Assembly: GCA_904066235.2 (NCBI GenBank) | Contig: CAJFCV020000006.1 | Coordinates: 9,796,001-9,860,000 of the forward strand | Direction of reading: 5' to 3' | Origin: Bursaphelenchus xylophilus | Taxonomy: Eukaryota; Nematoda; Chromadorea; Rhabditida; Aphelenchoididae | Length of the DNA: 64,000 nt | Part shown: positions 16,730 to 28,768 of the stretch, one piece after another | Position numbering within the stretch: the stretch's first letter is position 1 | How the letters are laid out: the number at the start of each line of letters is the position of its first letter | Notes under the pieces: generated by a model | Databases searched by the model: none | What the model saw: the letters and a program-made list of their open reading frames with translations, nothing else | Told to the model about the DNA's origin: nothing | Made by a program: the position numbers and the translations under genes

Positions 16730-19700
16730 TCAAATTTCTACCGGTTTTTTCTCATCGTCCCTTCGCATGTCCCTCTCAATTCCTCTGCATATCACCGCCG
16801 AATACACTTGTCCATGTTTCAAGAACGAGTTCATCTGAATCTCCTGCGGATTTCCATCCGAATCCACCAATTTGAACTCGATCACTTCGTTGAGAAATCC
16901 TTTTTTCACCAGCTTCGTGATGAATTGCACCGCTGTTGTTGTGGAGTCGACGTGCCACGGGGAGGAGGAGAGCTTCACCCAGGGGTATTCGTCGACCAGA
17001 TCGATTGTATCGGGGCGGATCGTCTTTACGCGCAGGTGTACGGTAATCTTGGAGGTGGTCTAAAAATACTCGCAATTTAGAAAGGCGTATTTTACAAAAT
17101 AAAAAAAACTATGAATTTTGTCCATTTTAGACTCTTCTTTTGCGGTTTCGGCCGTTTTTACAATGATTTTTTGAATCTCAGGTTTTCGTGGTAGGACCCC
17201 AATTTGTAAATTTTAATTGCTATAAGTGGGGTATTTGACAGATTACAACAAGAAAATGATTAGTAATATTATTTTTCAAGCCTAAACTACCGAGTTTGGA
17301 CATTTCCCAGCTGATTTTTTTAATGACAGGTTTTCGTGGTGGGACCGAAACTGACTAAATTCAAATAGGGCACCAGCGTATTTTACAAATTGAAACGGCC
17401 TCAAAATTCTAAAAATTAATTTTTTTAGGATCCACTTAGTTCATTGGTCAATCTGCTAACCAATTTTTTCGTTTCCACGTTTTCGCGGTGGGACCCTGTT
17501 TGGAAAATGGAAGAAGTCGAAAGCGTATCTTACACTTTATCATAACTCAAAACATTCATATAGTTGTCGTTCCTAATACTCATCTTTTTATCGTTTTTGG
17601 GATATTTTTCGAAGTTATAGGTTTTCGTGGTGGGACCCGTCTCAAAATTTTAAAAATTGAAAAGGCGTTAAAATTAAAGCTAACCCAAAATAAAAAAATT
17701 TACATGAAAGGTCATCACTTCTAATTCATTTTTTTACGTTTAAACCTCCCCATGTTTTCGTTGTGAGACCAAAAAATATTTTTTTTCATACCGCTATAGG
17801 TCCATCAATGTCCTCGCTTCGACTCAAAAACACCTCTGGTGGCCTAATTTCATCGACAATTTCCTCCACCACCGTTCGTATCACTTTGAACACATATGGC
17901 GCAACTTTTTTTCCTTTCGGTCTGCCATGCGATTTCTGGCGTTTTCTTCGAATTACAACTTCAAAACTCTGATGATTCTCCACATGTTTGTCGATCTTCA
18001 CTCGATCCCCTTCACAGAACGCTTTGAGGACCTCATAATCGGATGATGACATGCCTCTCTCCGTTAAAACTTGATGCAACGCCCGTTGAATGGAGCTGTC
18101 TGGGTCGGTCAAGGTGCTGATCTGAAGGAACTTGGACTTGTCCGCTGATTCGTCGGTTATTGTAAAGTGCACTGTTGGTCGGAGCTTCTGAAAAGGTAAA
18201 AAATTTAGTTCGAATTTTAAGGCGCAAGATTTGGAAAACTTTTTGTGACTGCACAGTGCAACAAAATTCGAATCGGTCGCACTGTGCAGAATTTGAATCA
18301 AGATTGTAAAACAATTAAGTAGCAGTATTTTGTGGCCTGTCAAGACATTTATCTTGAGAAAAGTTCTCTCAAAATTTTGCACAGTGCAGAGGAAGTCCAA
18401 GTTTTTTTGAAAACTGCACGGTGCAGTGAAATTTCAATCGGTCGGGCGGTACGGAAAATAACTGTAATGGGGACACAGATAAGCAATTCGTATTTTAAAA
18501 CTATTCAACAGCTTCAAAACCAAAAAATTTATCGAATATTCGGCACAGTGCAAAAAAGTTTAGACTTTTTTCTGAACTGCACAGTGCAAAAAAATTTTAT
18601 TATCGCATTGTGCGGAGACTAGTTAAAAATCGGAAAAAAAGATATTGATTAGTTATATGGCCAGTGAAAAATCTATGCAACAAAAAATCGCAATAAATTC
18701 CATAATGTGCGAAAAATTTCGGACTCTTTTTGAAATCGCACTGTGCAAATTTTTCTCAATTGCGCTGTGCGGACGGAATCAGCTATGAATTTGCCCGGAT
18801 GTTGTCTTATAAGATCTAGAAGACCTTATTGAACTGTCAACACTTACATATTTCTAATCATACCTGTCACTGACAATTTATATTCTTTTAAAAAACTCGC
18901 ACAGTGCATAAAACAAAAGTCGTAAAAACAGTGCATAAAAAACCTTTTGTTGTATAAAAATTTGTCTCAAAATTTATTTCCCGACAAAAATTAAACAGTA
19001 AAAGAGTTTCAAAAAGCACTGAAAAGCCTCCTTTTTATGGCTGTCAATTCCTTACCCATCACAACCCTCTACTTATCTCAAAACGGCTGAATATTCAGTC
19101 AGGAAAGGAGAAGGCTCTACTGTTCTGTTATCAGTTATGAACACAAGCATGACCCTCAAACAATAATCAGATAACAAATTATGTATACAAACATAGGAAA
19201 ATAAAAAATAAAAATAATCGTATTATATTCCGTCGCACAATAACTTAGCCCACTTTATGGTTGACTGGGAGTCAATAGAAAAATTTTGACACCAAAAGAA
19301 GTTTTTGAATTTTCCGCACTCTGCAATGACAAAAAATCGATTTTTTTGAGTCCGCACTGTGCAACGAAAATTTGATGTGTAAAATTACATTGAATGGTAT
19401 TTAAGCATAATATTAGCGCCTGAGATTAAGCTCAGTGAGGTTATAAATATACAGTAATGTAAAGTTTCTTTTTGCACAGTGCAATGACAAAAAAATCGAT
19501 TTTTTTGGGTCCGCACTGTGCAATGAAAATTCGATGTGTAAAATTACATTTTTTTGGTATGTGAGTACAATATTAGCGCCTGAAGCTAAGCTCAGTGAGG
19601 TCATGGACATTCAGTAATGTAACGTAAGTTTTTTGCACAGTGCAATGACAAAAAACTTGATTTTTTTGAAACCACGCTGTGCCAAGAAAATTAAATGTGT

Positions 19701-20524
19701 AAAATTACATTTTTTTGGTATGTGAGTACAATATTAGGGACTGAAACTAAACTCAGTGAGATCATAGACACTCAGTAATGTAAGCTTAGTTTTTTGCACA
19801 GTGCAACTGAACTTTACAGGGCGAAACGTTATTTCGCACAGTGCAGTGTAAATTTGGTATGAAAAATAACATTGAATGGTATGTTACTGTGAAACTAAAG
19901 TCTGAAATCAAGCTGAATAAAGTTATACTAGTCGTTCCAGAAAGTGCGCGCACTTTTTTCCGCCTTTTTTTGCACCGCACCGTGCAAGTTTCGTGTTCCC
20001 CGCGCGACGCGATCCTTTTCGAAACATTTTGCACTGTGCAATTTCATTTCATGCGCCCAAAATTCGCGCCCACTCCGTTGAGAAAAGCTTGTGTCGCAGC
20101 GATATTGGATTTGCACGGTGCAAAAGGTCAAATGCACCCCGCAAAAAGGGAATTTTGTGCACAGTGCGGCCCACGACAAAAAGTGCACGCACTTTCTGGA
20201 ACGACTAGTAGACATACAGTAATCTGAATTTTTTTTTGACAGTGCAAATACCATTTATAAGACGAAAGTTTGTTTCGCACAGTGCAATGGTAATTTTAAT
20301 TTGTAAAACAACATTCAAATGCAGATTTAAAATCAATAGTCATCTTAAGATATTCTGTTCGATCTGAGAAGAGTGCGACACAACTTTTTTGCAAAATGAA
20401 ATTCTGCACTGTGCAAAAATTTAAAATTTTCCAAAAAGTTTTTTACTTCAACTCAACTCAAAAATCATTCAGAATTCAAAATTATAATGTCTTTAGTCGT
20501 GAGAGAAAAAAGTTTACTTACCAT
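16730..20524 (-). CDS. Two-domain protein of unknown function (possible RA/ubiquitin-like fold)
   Basis: Coding exons on the minus strand: 20524-20522 (only ATG), 18187-17792 (396 nt) and 17059-16730 (330 nt, stop TGA), all phase 0, for 242 residues. Two similar halves are visible. Each starts with a strand (LRPTVHFTI and SKITVHLRV), is followed by a helix (SSIQRALHQVL and TTAVQFITKLVKKG), then a K-(L)-V/D-rich segment and a final strand (SFEVVIRRK and QVYSAVICRG). This beta-helix-beta pattern resembles Ras-association or other ubiquitin-like domains, but I cannot name a family. A basic linker (RRKRQKSHGRPKGKK) joins them. Intron 1 (2.3 kb) carries the GCACNGTGC array and intron 2 the GGTTTTCGTGGTGGGACC array. 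A one-codon first exon is unusual but the ATG/GTAAGT context is good. Confidence 0.75.
17175..17775 (+). repeat. Array of GGTTTTCGTGGTGGGACC motifs, about 145 bp apart
   Basis: TTTTCGTGGTGGGACC or one- to two-base variants occur at 17183, 17331, 17480, 17622 and 17755, giving spacings of 148, 149, 142 and 133 bp. Each is followed by unrelated sequence that often contains a CGTATTTTAC or similar. The array lies in intron 2 of the 16730-20524 gene, antisense to it. Confidence 0.9.
18246..20420. repeat. GCACNGTGC cluster in intron 1, with 160-bp tandem units
   Basis: About 30 palindromes. Between 19316 and 19800 they form tandem units: GCACAGTGCAATGACAAAAA at 19316 (variant), 19474, 19635 and 19796 (spacings 158, 161, 161), each followed 35-40 bp later by a second site. 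The stretch 18790-19250 is nearly free of sites and holds nothing recognisable. Confidence 0.9.
19926..20210. mobile_element. Fold-back element with ACTAGTCGTTCCAGAAAGTG ends that carries GCACNGTGC sites
   Basis: The left end ACTAGTCGTTCCAGAAAGTG (after TA) pairs with CACTTTCTGGAACGACTAGT at the right. The interior holds about five GCACNGTGC or GTGCACGC sites, and GTGCGCGCAC lies in the end repeat itself. This is the only mobile element here whose body is made of the palindrome, so it is a possible carrier. Confidence 0.8.
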
Positions 20525-21157
20525 TTTCACTTTAGTTTCCTTCACAAAGCTGAGAACTTTTTTTGAAGTTGAACACCTCTGAAGAGGGCCTTTTTGTGCC
20601 TTTTGTTTCGGACGTTAATCTGGAATGTGAGTCAACAATGAATGAGTATTCGAATAGTGGAAATGTCACGAATCTTTGAACCAAAACATTGGGTAAATAA
20701 GAGTGAAACCGAGATTCTTATCAAAACTTTATGTAATATATGTACATAGACTAGATAGAAGATTCAAAAAATTGGAAAGGTCTTTCGAATACTCTATTTA
20801 AAATTTCAGGGATAAAAATGCAATTATTGAAAAAAATCTAGGATTCATGTTAAAATCAATTAAAAAATTGTTTTTGCTTAAAATAACGAAAATATTATGA
20901 ACGGTACGATTTCGTATTTTACTCTATGAAATGCTTAAACAGTAATAATTTTTTAAATTCAATGTTAAAAAATCGTTGAGAAAAACTATGTATTAAAAAC
21001 CTCTGAAAGGAGGGCTTCATGGGTAGATAAACAAATTTGATGAAATGAATATAACACTGCGAAAAAAACCCGACAGATCTCACTTCCTTTACTTGAAGCT
21101 CATCAAAAATGAATTTCCGATAAATTCCCTCTCAAAGAGAAGCGCTTGCAAGACCGT
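20525..21157. other. Promoter-side region of the 16730-20524 gene and tRNA upstream
   Basis: The minus-strand 5' UTR of the two-domain gene probably runs through 20525-20600. The rest is A/T-rich with no gene, repeat array or recognisable regulatory element. Confidence 0.4.
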
Positions 21158-21228
21158 GCATTGGTGGTTCAGTGGTAGAATGCTCGCCTGCCACGCGGGC
21201 GACCCGGGTTCGATTCCCGGCCAATGCA
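21158..21228 (+). tRNA. tRNA-Gly (anticodon GCC)
   Basis: This is a 71-nt cloverleaf. The acceptor stem GCATTGG pairs with CCAATGC, the D arm has GGTTCAGTGG, the anticodon loop CTGCCAC gives GCC, and the T arm is CCGGGTTCGATTCCCGG. Box A and box B are intact. It is followed by a short T run (TCCTTTTG), and a longer one is lacking nearby. It is a free-standing gene, not inside a protein gene. Confidence 0.98.
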
Positions 21229-24200
21229 ATTCCTTTTGAAAGGTGTTATATAAAAAAGAGGACTACTACGTAAACAGCAAAATGATTTTTTCACTTTATT
21301 AGTAAGCATTTTGCTCATTGAAAAAAGAATTTAACTAAAAATCGAGCTTTTTCGTTATTTTTTGAAGTAAAACGTGAAAAACAAGCCAAATATAAAAGAA
21401 AGCCGCCGGAATTCAAATGGAATTATTAAAATCACTGGTGAAAATAAAGAAACGCCCGGATTACATTGACAGAAAAATTTTTAATTTTCTCTTGACCCGA
21501 TCTTCCAAGCAAAAATCAAAGAAACTTGTCTGCACTCTGCGAACGCAACACTTCTTTATTTCCGCCGCTAATAGAAAAATAACTGTGCAGAATTTTGTGA
21601 AAATTTGCATAGTATTTTATATGATATAGAAGTAAATTTCGATAAATTTCAGGATAATGTTTGCATTGAGGCGCGAGATATTCAATGAAAATGAAGGGAC
21701 GACCAGAGAAAAAAGTTTTTTTTGAACATATCTCTGTAAAGTTCAGGTGGGAAAATGGATATTTTGCAGAAAAATTTAAAGGTTTTTTATATCTTGAAGA
21801 GAATGACATAATTGAGACAAAAATTGCAAAAAAATAGTTTAAATTTTTCGGATTTTCGTCTTCAAAATCTCGAATTACCTTGCAAAATGATAGTTCACAA
21901 AATTTAAAAGGTATTTTATAACATTTCAGTTTACTTTTCTCCAAGCTTCATCAAAAAAATGGATTTTTTTTCAAAAAATTTCCGATTTTTCGAATTTTAA
22001 AAAATTGCAAAAAATAAAAAAATTTTCTAACAGCAAAATTTTTTATTTTTTTCACAAAAAAAATCCACTTTCTTCTTTTGGCAAAAGGAACATTCGTCAA
22101 ATCAGCCATATACGCCGAGAAATGGAAAAGAGAAGGTATTCCCCTTCTTCTCCCTTTCTTTCCGAATTCCATTATTTTTTGTTACAAGGGAAATGTTTTT
22201 ACGGGCATTCCAAAACAAAAATGAGAGTGTAAACAGGCAATTATGTGGAATAATGATGCCTTTTCATCCGGCAATTTGTCGGGGCTGAAAAAAAATTTTA
22301 ACTTTTCCCGCACTGTGCAAAAAAATAAACAATTTTTTATTGCACCGTGCAAAAAGAGTGGTGGAAAAAATATGAAAAGTAATGTAAAATACGATAGGTG
22401 GAGCAATGTAGTGTTCAAAATCATTAAAAAATGTGCAAAAATTAAAAAAAGAAAGTTTTTATTTTTGCACTGTGCAACCAAAAAATATTAAATTTTTTGA
22501 TTATTAAACAATATGAAATTAAATGCAAACTCACAGTAGTGAAGCATCAGGTTCATCTTTTCAAAACAAATAATACTTTGTTAAAACTTGTCTACCGCAC
22601 AGTGCAAAAAATCAAAAAACTATTTTTGCACAGTGCAATGACAAAAAAATTAAAAAAAATTATTTAAAAAATATGAAACCAAATTTAAACTGACAATAAC
22701 AAAAAAAATTGTCTCAATTTCACAAAAAAATAGTCTTATGACAAAAATTTTCCCCGCACAGTGCAAAAAATCAAAAATTTGGGAACGCACAGTGCAGTGA
22801 CAAAAAAGTTTTTTTACATAAATAGCGACAGAACTCAAAGTTTGAAACTTGCAAATATAGTGAAACTTCTTTATAACGAACCCTGGAGAACGAAGCCTCT
22901 CTATAACAAACAATTTTGGAGGTCGCGGAAGCCAATTTTGATCAAGAAATTAATCTCGGTACAAGAAAAACCTTTCTTTAACGAACAATTTTTTTTGGAC
23001 ATTGCTGTTCGTTATACGGAGTTTTGACCTATAAATGGCCGCTTGAATTCGACATCGTATTTTACTACACAAAAAAACAAAAAATTTTGTTTGCACAGTG
23101 CAAAGATTTTGAAAAAATTTCTTCGCACAGTGCGAAAATAAAAAAAATTCTTTGCACAGTGCAAAAATTAAAAAAAAATTGCGAATTTAAAATTTTACTT
23201 AACCCAGAAATTTCATCTACTTTTCAGCCAAAAACCCGGAAATTTTTTTTTCAAACCTTTCGATTAGATCATGTGCTCCTTCAATATGTTGTAATTAACA
23301 AGCAATTCGAACAAAAAAATAATTGAAATGTCTTTCGAATAGGAGACATTGATCGAAAAAAAAGCGATTCAAAATTGCGGCAGAACGCAACAGTCAAGGT
23401 CAACGTGCCCTGAAAGGGGCGAAGTGCCACTCAACCCTTCAAGGGCACGTCATTCAAGGCGAGATATTTTTTGATGAAAATGGATTAAAAAGGGGGAATT
23501 TGGACTGTCAAAACTTTAATATTGCAAGGTTTGGAACACAAATTTTGAACCAAAATTTTTGCACCGTGCAAAAATTTTTTTATTTTTCAAATTTTTAGTG
23601 CACTGTGCAGTGTAAAAATAATGTGAAAAAATGAAGAATAATGTAAAATACGCTCTTTGAATTTGTGAGACTCAAATTACTTAAAAAAATTATTAAATAT
23701 TGCTTATTTGAATAAAAAAATTTTTGCACTGTGCAGTTTGAAAAAATCTCAAAATTTCGAAGTACGTCGCACATATTTTCTTCAAATTTTGCACACACAT
23801 CAAGCATAGGCCACATCTCAATTCCTCAAAATTTCAGCTCGTTCCTTGAGATAGCAACCGAGATATTCAACAATCTTTTTTGACAAGAGTGTGCGCGGAA
23901 TGCGGAGAGCGATCAGAGAAAAAAATGCTTTTTGTGCGTATTTTTGCCAATCTCACAAGGAAATTTTGGGGTTTTTATAGAATTTTTTCCTCTCCGGTTG
24001 AAATAGCAATGAAATTTTTGAATCAGAAAATTGGCAAAAAAAAGTCAAACTTGGCCGAAATTTTGGGCCAAAAAATCTCGATTAATCTTGCACAGAGATT
24101 TCGCATGTTTCTTAGACAAAGTTGATCTAACCATTGGTCGTCGGTATTTCCACATGCAAAATTAAAATCTCGAAAAATCGGAGCCCTAACCCACCGAAAA

Positions 24201-25124
24201 GCTTTAGATTTTGTCAAATAAAACCTCAATGTGCCGTGGAAATGGGGGAAATTCTGTCTCGGAAAGGCTTGCAAATCGCCTGTGAAAACAGTATTTGACC
24301 AGCCAACAGAAATTTTAGATATCAGTTCGTCCGAAAAATAGCAATCACTCTGTCCCATCGAAAATCGCATCGCCGCCGAAAAAATGGATTGCGTCGCGGT
24401 AAAATTTGGCGCAGTGGCATTGTGATAATTATTTTCCCGACATACTGAAAGCTGTCAAACTTGGATACCCATTGAATAGCGTGCTGGGCTTAGGGTGAAA
24501 TAACTTGGAAAATAACTTGGCACAAGCGAGATAAACTTGACTCATCTTTCAGAAAATGTTAAAATATGGCCAAGTTAAGCCAGAATTTGGACGAATTGAA
24601 AAATATGCCCAACTTTTTTGACTTGACCACATTTCAAGTCAAATTTTTTCACAACGGCCACATTTTTCCGGCCTACGGACTTTGCACCGTGCAAACATTA
24701 AAAATTTATTTTTATGCACAGTGCAACTTGGTTCTTTGTAAATTTCATAGTGTAAGCAGTAATGAAATGTGAATTTTCCAGTGTGAATGTATGTTCAGTT
24801 TTTTGGCACGGTGCAACGAAAAATTGAAGTTTTAAGTAATGCACTGTGCAAAAAACAAGATTGCATCTTTCGCACAGTGCAGTGGAAGCTTTTGTAAATT
24901 TTATAGTGCAAACAACAGAGTGGCTTAATTTACATTGTGAATATTTGTAGACACATTTTTTTCCTTGCACGGTGTAACGAGAAAATCAAATTTTTAATTG
25001 ATGCACTGTGCAAAAAACAAGATCGTATCTTTCGCACTGTGCAATGTAAATTTTTAAGAATTTAATTGTGCAAAAAGCACGGTACTAATTTTTTTACTAA
25101 ATTTTTATCAGTTGTTCCGTGTGT
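21229..25124. repeat. Gene-free region with GCACNGTGC clusters (22311-23165, 23560-23735, 24680-25075)
   Basis: No exon chain is convincing. Palindromes occur in small groups, often in pairs 35-45 bp apart. 23400-23465 holds a short hairpin (CGTGCCCTGAAAGGG facing CCCTTCAAGGGCACG). 23757-23850 is related, in reverse, to the interior of the element at 34250-34950 (GGCCACATCTCAATTCCTCA). 22850-23030 contains CTTTATAACGAACCC-type sequence, also seen in the tRNA-His inverted repeat near 36990. 21340-22230 and 23840-24560 have nothing recognisable. Confidence 0.7.
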
Positions 25125-25264
25125 TAAAGTACGCACTTCTGGAAGCCTAGCCATACACTTGGCCACCTGCAAATTAATTCCCGTCGGGACCCAAAAAGGG
25201 ATTTGAATTTGTTTGTGTACGGTAGAAAAAATATTTTTTTTTGCGGCTGCAGCCGAGAATTTTA
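25125..25264 (+). repeat. Left arm of an inverted repeat flanking the 25276-25900 gene
   Basis: 25125-25264 is the imperfect reverse complement of about 26441-26582, sharing TACGCACTTCTGGAAGCCTA, AATTAATTCCCGTCGGGACC and a GCGGCTGCAGCC end. The arms enclose one small gene and lie 1.18 kb apart. This could be a composite element or a local inverted duplication. Confidence 0.9.
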
Positions 25265-25275
25265 CTTGTTTGTTC

Positions 25276-25900
25276 ATGGAATCAACTGTTTTGGAGCCTT
25301 GGCGTGTTTTGGGTAAGTTTTATTTATGTATAATAAATAAACCGTTTGTGGTTCGTGTAAATTTTGCTGTATTTTAGCCTTTTTTCAATGGAAAATGTTT
25401 TAGATCCGAATTTTAGCCACGAAACGTGAAGACGAGGTCGTCTACGGGTTCACGTGCACGTGCGTTGATAATTACGTTGTCCAGCAACTGAAGGAGTTCG
25501 ATGTGAGGTAAATGCTCCTCATCGCCCGCGGAAGTCTTGAACTCCATGAATTCGAATAGGAAAAGCAGTGGTTTGCAGAAAAAGGTCAAGATTCATGGAG
25601 AGAATCATGAAGAATCAGACTTTTGTTGACTCGTTAAATATGGGATAGAATTTGGAGATTGACCCTGACCACCTTATCTTGAAGTAAGTTAAAATTTTTT
25701 GACATTGATTACTCGGTTTTAGGGCTCTCTGCGAACATGTCAAAATTGGCAAGATCCCCTGCGATCTCGATGTCCTCATCTTCGAGACGGACTCCGTGAT
25801 TCTTCGTAGAAGGGCCCGCCTCTTACTCCAACAGAACTCGCGCATGATCATGAAGCCGATGCCGTCACAAAGTCCGCATCCCCCCAGTGGAGACTTATAA
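25276..25900 (+). CDS. Small protein of unknown function
   Basis: Proposed exons 25276-25312, 25417-25502, 25649-25683 and 25723-25900 (stop TAA) join in phase and give 111 residues. It starts MESTVLEPWRVLATKRED, then VVYGFTCTCVDNYVVQQL, LEIDPDHLILKALCEHVK, CDLDVLIFETDS and a basic RRRARLLLQQ segment. It ends in a Pro/Ser-rich tail. I recognise no domain and no signal peptide or TM helix is evident. The acceptor before 25649 (GGGATAG) is weak, and the alternative donor after 25505 breaks the frame, so the third exon is the least certain part. Inverted repeats flank the gene on both sides. AATAATAATAACAATAAAG follows the stop. Confidence 0.65.
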
Positions 25901-26440
25901 TTATAATGCGTTGAATAATAATAACAATAAAGACATAAGAGAAGGTTAATAAATTTATGTGATAAATCTTGATTCTGAAAAAGTAAAGAGGAAATGTTGG
26001 AGGGAAGAAGGCTTCTTGCTAATAACATATAATCGGGAGGCAAGGATTCGAAGCTGCTGTAGCAGGTGTTGTGGTAGTCGTTTTTGTGCTCTTGGTTGAC
26101 GTGAACAAACTGAAAAATTCAAGCAAAATAAATGGATAATGTCGGAATTTTTTCAAAAAATGGTTCTTCAGTCGAAATAGTAATTTAAACAGACAGAAGA
26201 GGGTATGAGAGAGCTTGTTCATGTTTTTTACAGCTTCGTTAGACGATAATACTATCAAAACACGGATAAGATAGCATTTTTTACGAGAAGAAAGAAAATC
26301 TGACAAATTTTGAAAGAAATCATAAAAAAAAAGCTTGTAAACGACCTTCTCCAACCGTCCCTGAGCTCGCCGTCTAGAAACAAGCGAAAATAAACATAAA
26401 ATAAACTTACTGAGATCAATCCATCGCGATATCAAACAAT

Positions 26441-26582
26441 AAAATTTCCGGCTGGAGCCGCAAAAAAAAATTTTTTTTTACCGTACACAAATAAATTCAA
26501 ATCCCTTTTTGGGTCCCGACGGGAATTAATTTGCAGGTGGCCAAGTGTATTGCTAGGCTTCCAGAAGTGCGTACTTTAATAT
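26441..26582 (-). repeat. Right arm of the inverted repeat around the 25276-25900 gene
   Basis: Partner of 25125-25264, with mismatches and small indels (GCTGGAGCCGC against GCGGCTGCAGC). The stretch 25901-26440 between gene and arm holds no recognisable gene. Confidence 0.9.
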
Positions 26583-28768
26583 CTTTTTACTTTTAAAACC
26601 CAAAAATCCCGTTTTTTGAAGGGTTCATTTCGTCAAAACTTTGTTTGACTTGTCCAAAGCACAACTTTCTTTTTTTTCATTCTCGATTATTCCCTCTTTC
26701 ATACGACAAACTTTAATCGGTCCGTTAAGCTTAAGCAGTGACACACCCATCTTCCGAAAACATTATGTTCCGCTAGCTGATAATCAATTAAAAACTGGAA
26801 AAAGAATGCAAAAAACAATGGAGTACAAGATGTTGCGGACTACATGATAAACTTAATTTTACTTGTTTTGATAAAAATAAAGAAATTCAAAAAAAATCCA
26901 TTAAAAATTTTGATTTTTTTAGGTCGCACTGTGCAAACAAGTCAAAAAAATTTGTTGCACGATGCGAAAAAAATTTTAGTTAGTCTGCACTGTGCAATTT
27001 GTCAAATTGCTGATTGCACAGTGCAAAATTTTTTCTTTATTTTTTTGCACCGTGCGAATTTTGTAAAATCATTTTTTTCTGCACAGTGCAAAAAAATCGA
27101 CTAGAAAATTTTACCGACCCTTCAAAAAATATCCTAGTTGAGTTTTTAAATTGTAATTTTTGAAAATTCCCACTGCACAGTGCAAAATTTTTTCTTCATT
27201 TTTTTGCACCGTGCGATTTTCTGAAACGGAATGTTTCTTACTGTAGAGTGCAAAAAATCGGCTATAAAATTTTATCGACCCTTAAAAAGATGCTGTTTGT
27301 GTTTTCAATTTAAATTTATACAATTTTCCACTGCACAGTGCAAAAAAATACACTTTATTTTTTCGCACTGTGCAGGGGTTAATGTCTTTTATAAAGGTTT
27401 AATTTCGTCGCAACTAGCTAAAATCTCGATAATGGTTTTTTAAAACATACGAGAGTTTTTTAACTTGCATATTTCAAAATCTGTGACAATTTTTGATCGT
27501 TTATTTATCAAGTTGTAGATGACACATTTATGTTTGCACCTTTTTTGGTGACTTTCCAACTTTTTACGGCCGATTTGAAAGTCATCTTTTTTGTTTTTAA
27601 GACCTCCATGCGCTCTTTTTTTTGAGCTGGATTTTTAACGTTGTTTTTTTGTCAACCGCACGGTGCGGAGGATGGTTTAATGATTCTTGTGGGCTGCACA
27701 GTGCAGAATAAAAAAAAACGGAATAAATTGTGATTGTGCGGAGGGAAATAAAAAATATTAGTTTTTATTTTTACCTTGATAGTAGTTCTTCATAACGCAC
27801 ATTCATTTTTTTGAAAATTGCACTGTGCAGTTGAAAATCCGGACATTTTTGCGGATTGCACTGTGCAGATATTCAATTTTATCACATTTTTTTGTCGACT
27901 CTTCCAAATAAAACATTTTTTTCTTACAACTGTTTCTTATGAACCCCTCTGCACAGTGCAATAAATTATTTTGTAAGTTGCACAGTGCGGCGGAAGATTT
28001 AACCGTTTTTGTTGATGGCACTGTGCAGAATTCAATTTTGTAGCGTTCAAAAAAATGCATGGGGGAAATTTAGTTTATTTTTATTAGATGTATTTCACAT
28101 GTACTTCCTCGCACAGTGCAATAGACGATTTTATGAACTGCACTGTGCAAAATGCAATTTATGATTTTTTTGCCCATTGCACTGTGCATTACGAAATTTC
28201 ATGGTTATTTCTTGTCTCCATGTTCGAAACAAGGTATTTTGAATATATCTTTACTTCACAATAAAGCTAAATTACTGCCTTATAAAATATTTTTTTTCAC
28301 CGCACAGTGCAACACTCAAATTTTTTATTTTTGACTACCGACTGTGCAGTGGACGAATTTTCCTTAATCCGTAGCCTGATGACATTTTTAAGACTGTATT
28401 AAAATACAGACTAAACTATTTTCCACAGTATACCAGACTACACCCAAATTTTGTATCAAAAAATTTTTGCATCGACTTCACATCCAAATAGGGTGAGCCC
28501 GTTGTAAAATGGCTACTAACTAAAATGTTTTTCCCCCGATAAGCCAAATATTCTCTTCCTGTGCTTATCAGAACAAAATTTTTGCTCCATTTATCAATCT
28601 TGCGGTACACTTTATGACTAATCTTAATGCTTGTAAAAACACTATAAAAAGTGACAACAAGAAGTGACTTTAAAATCAAAAATTTTGAAATCGGGCGTTT
28701 TTACGACTCTGAAACGACAGAAAGGTCAAATGAAAATTTTTGAGCCCTACAAAAGGAAAATGTTCAAC
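26583..28768. repeat. Gene-free region with GCACNGTGC clusters (26925-27380 and 27655-28350)
   Basis: At 27016, 27175 and 27333 a GCACAGTGCAAAA site recurs (spacings 159 and 158 bp), each followed about 35-40 bp later by GCACCGTGCG or GCACTGTGC and accompanied by related flanks (CGACTAGAAAATTTTACCGA type). 27660-28350 has further unphased sites. 27400-27650 and 28360-28760 show nothing recognisable. Confidence 0.85.

Noticed and set aside
21417..21629. 70-residue basic ORF downstream of tRNA-Gly
   Set aside because: Low-complexity Lys/Ile-rich composition typical of A/T-rich non-coding DNA; no exon partners.
23400..23465. Hairpin CGTGCCCTGAAAGGG...CCCTTCAAGGGCACG as a microRNA precursor
   Set aside because: The stem is short and imperfect with a loop too large for a typical precursor; no support without small-RNA data.
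24023..24370. 115-residue minus-strand ORF
   Set aside because: No splice context, no recognisable motif, and it lies in degenerate repeat-rich DNA.
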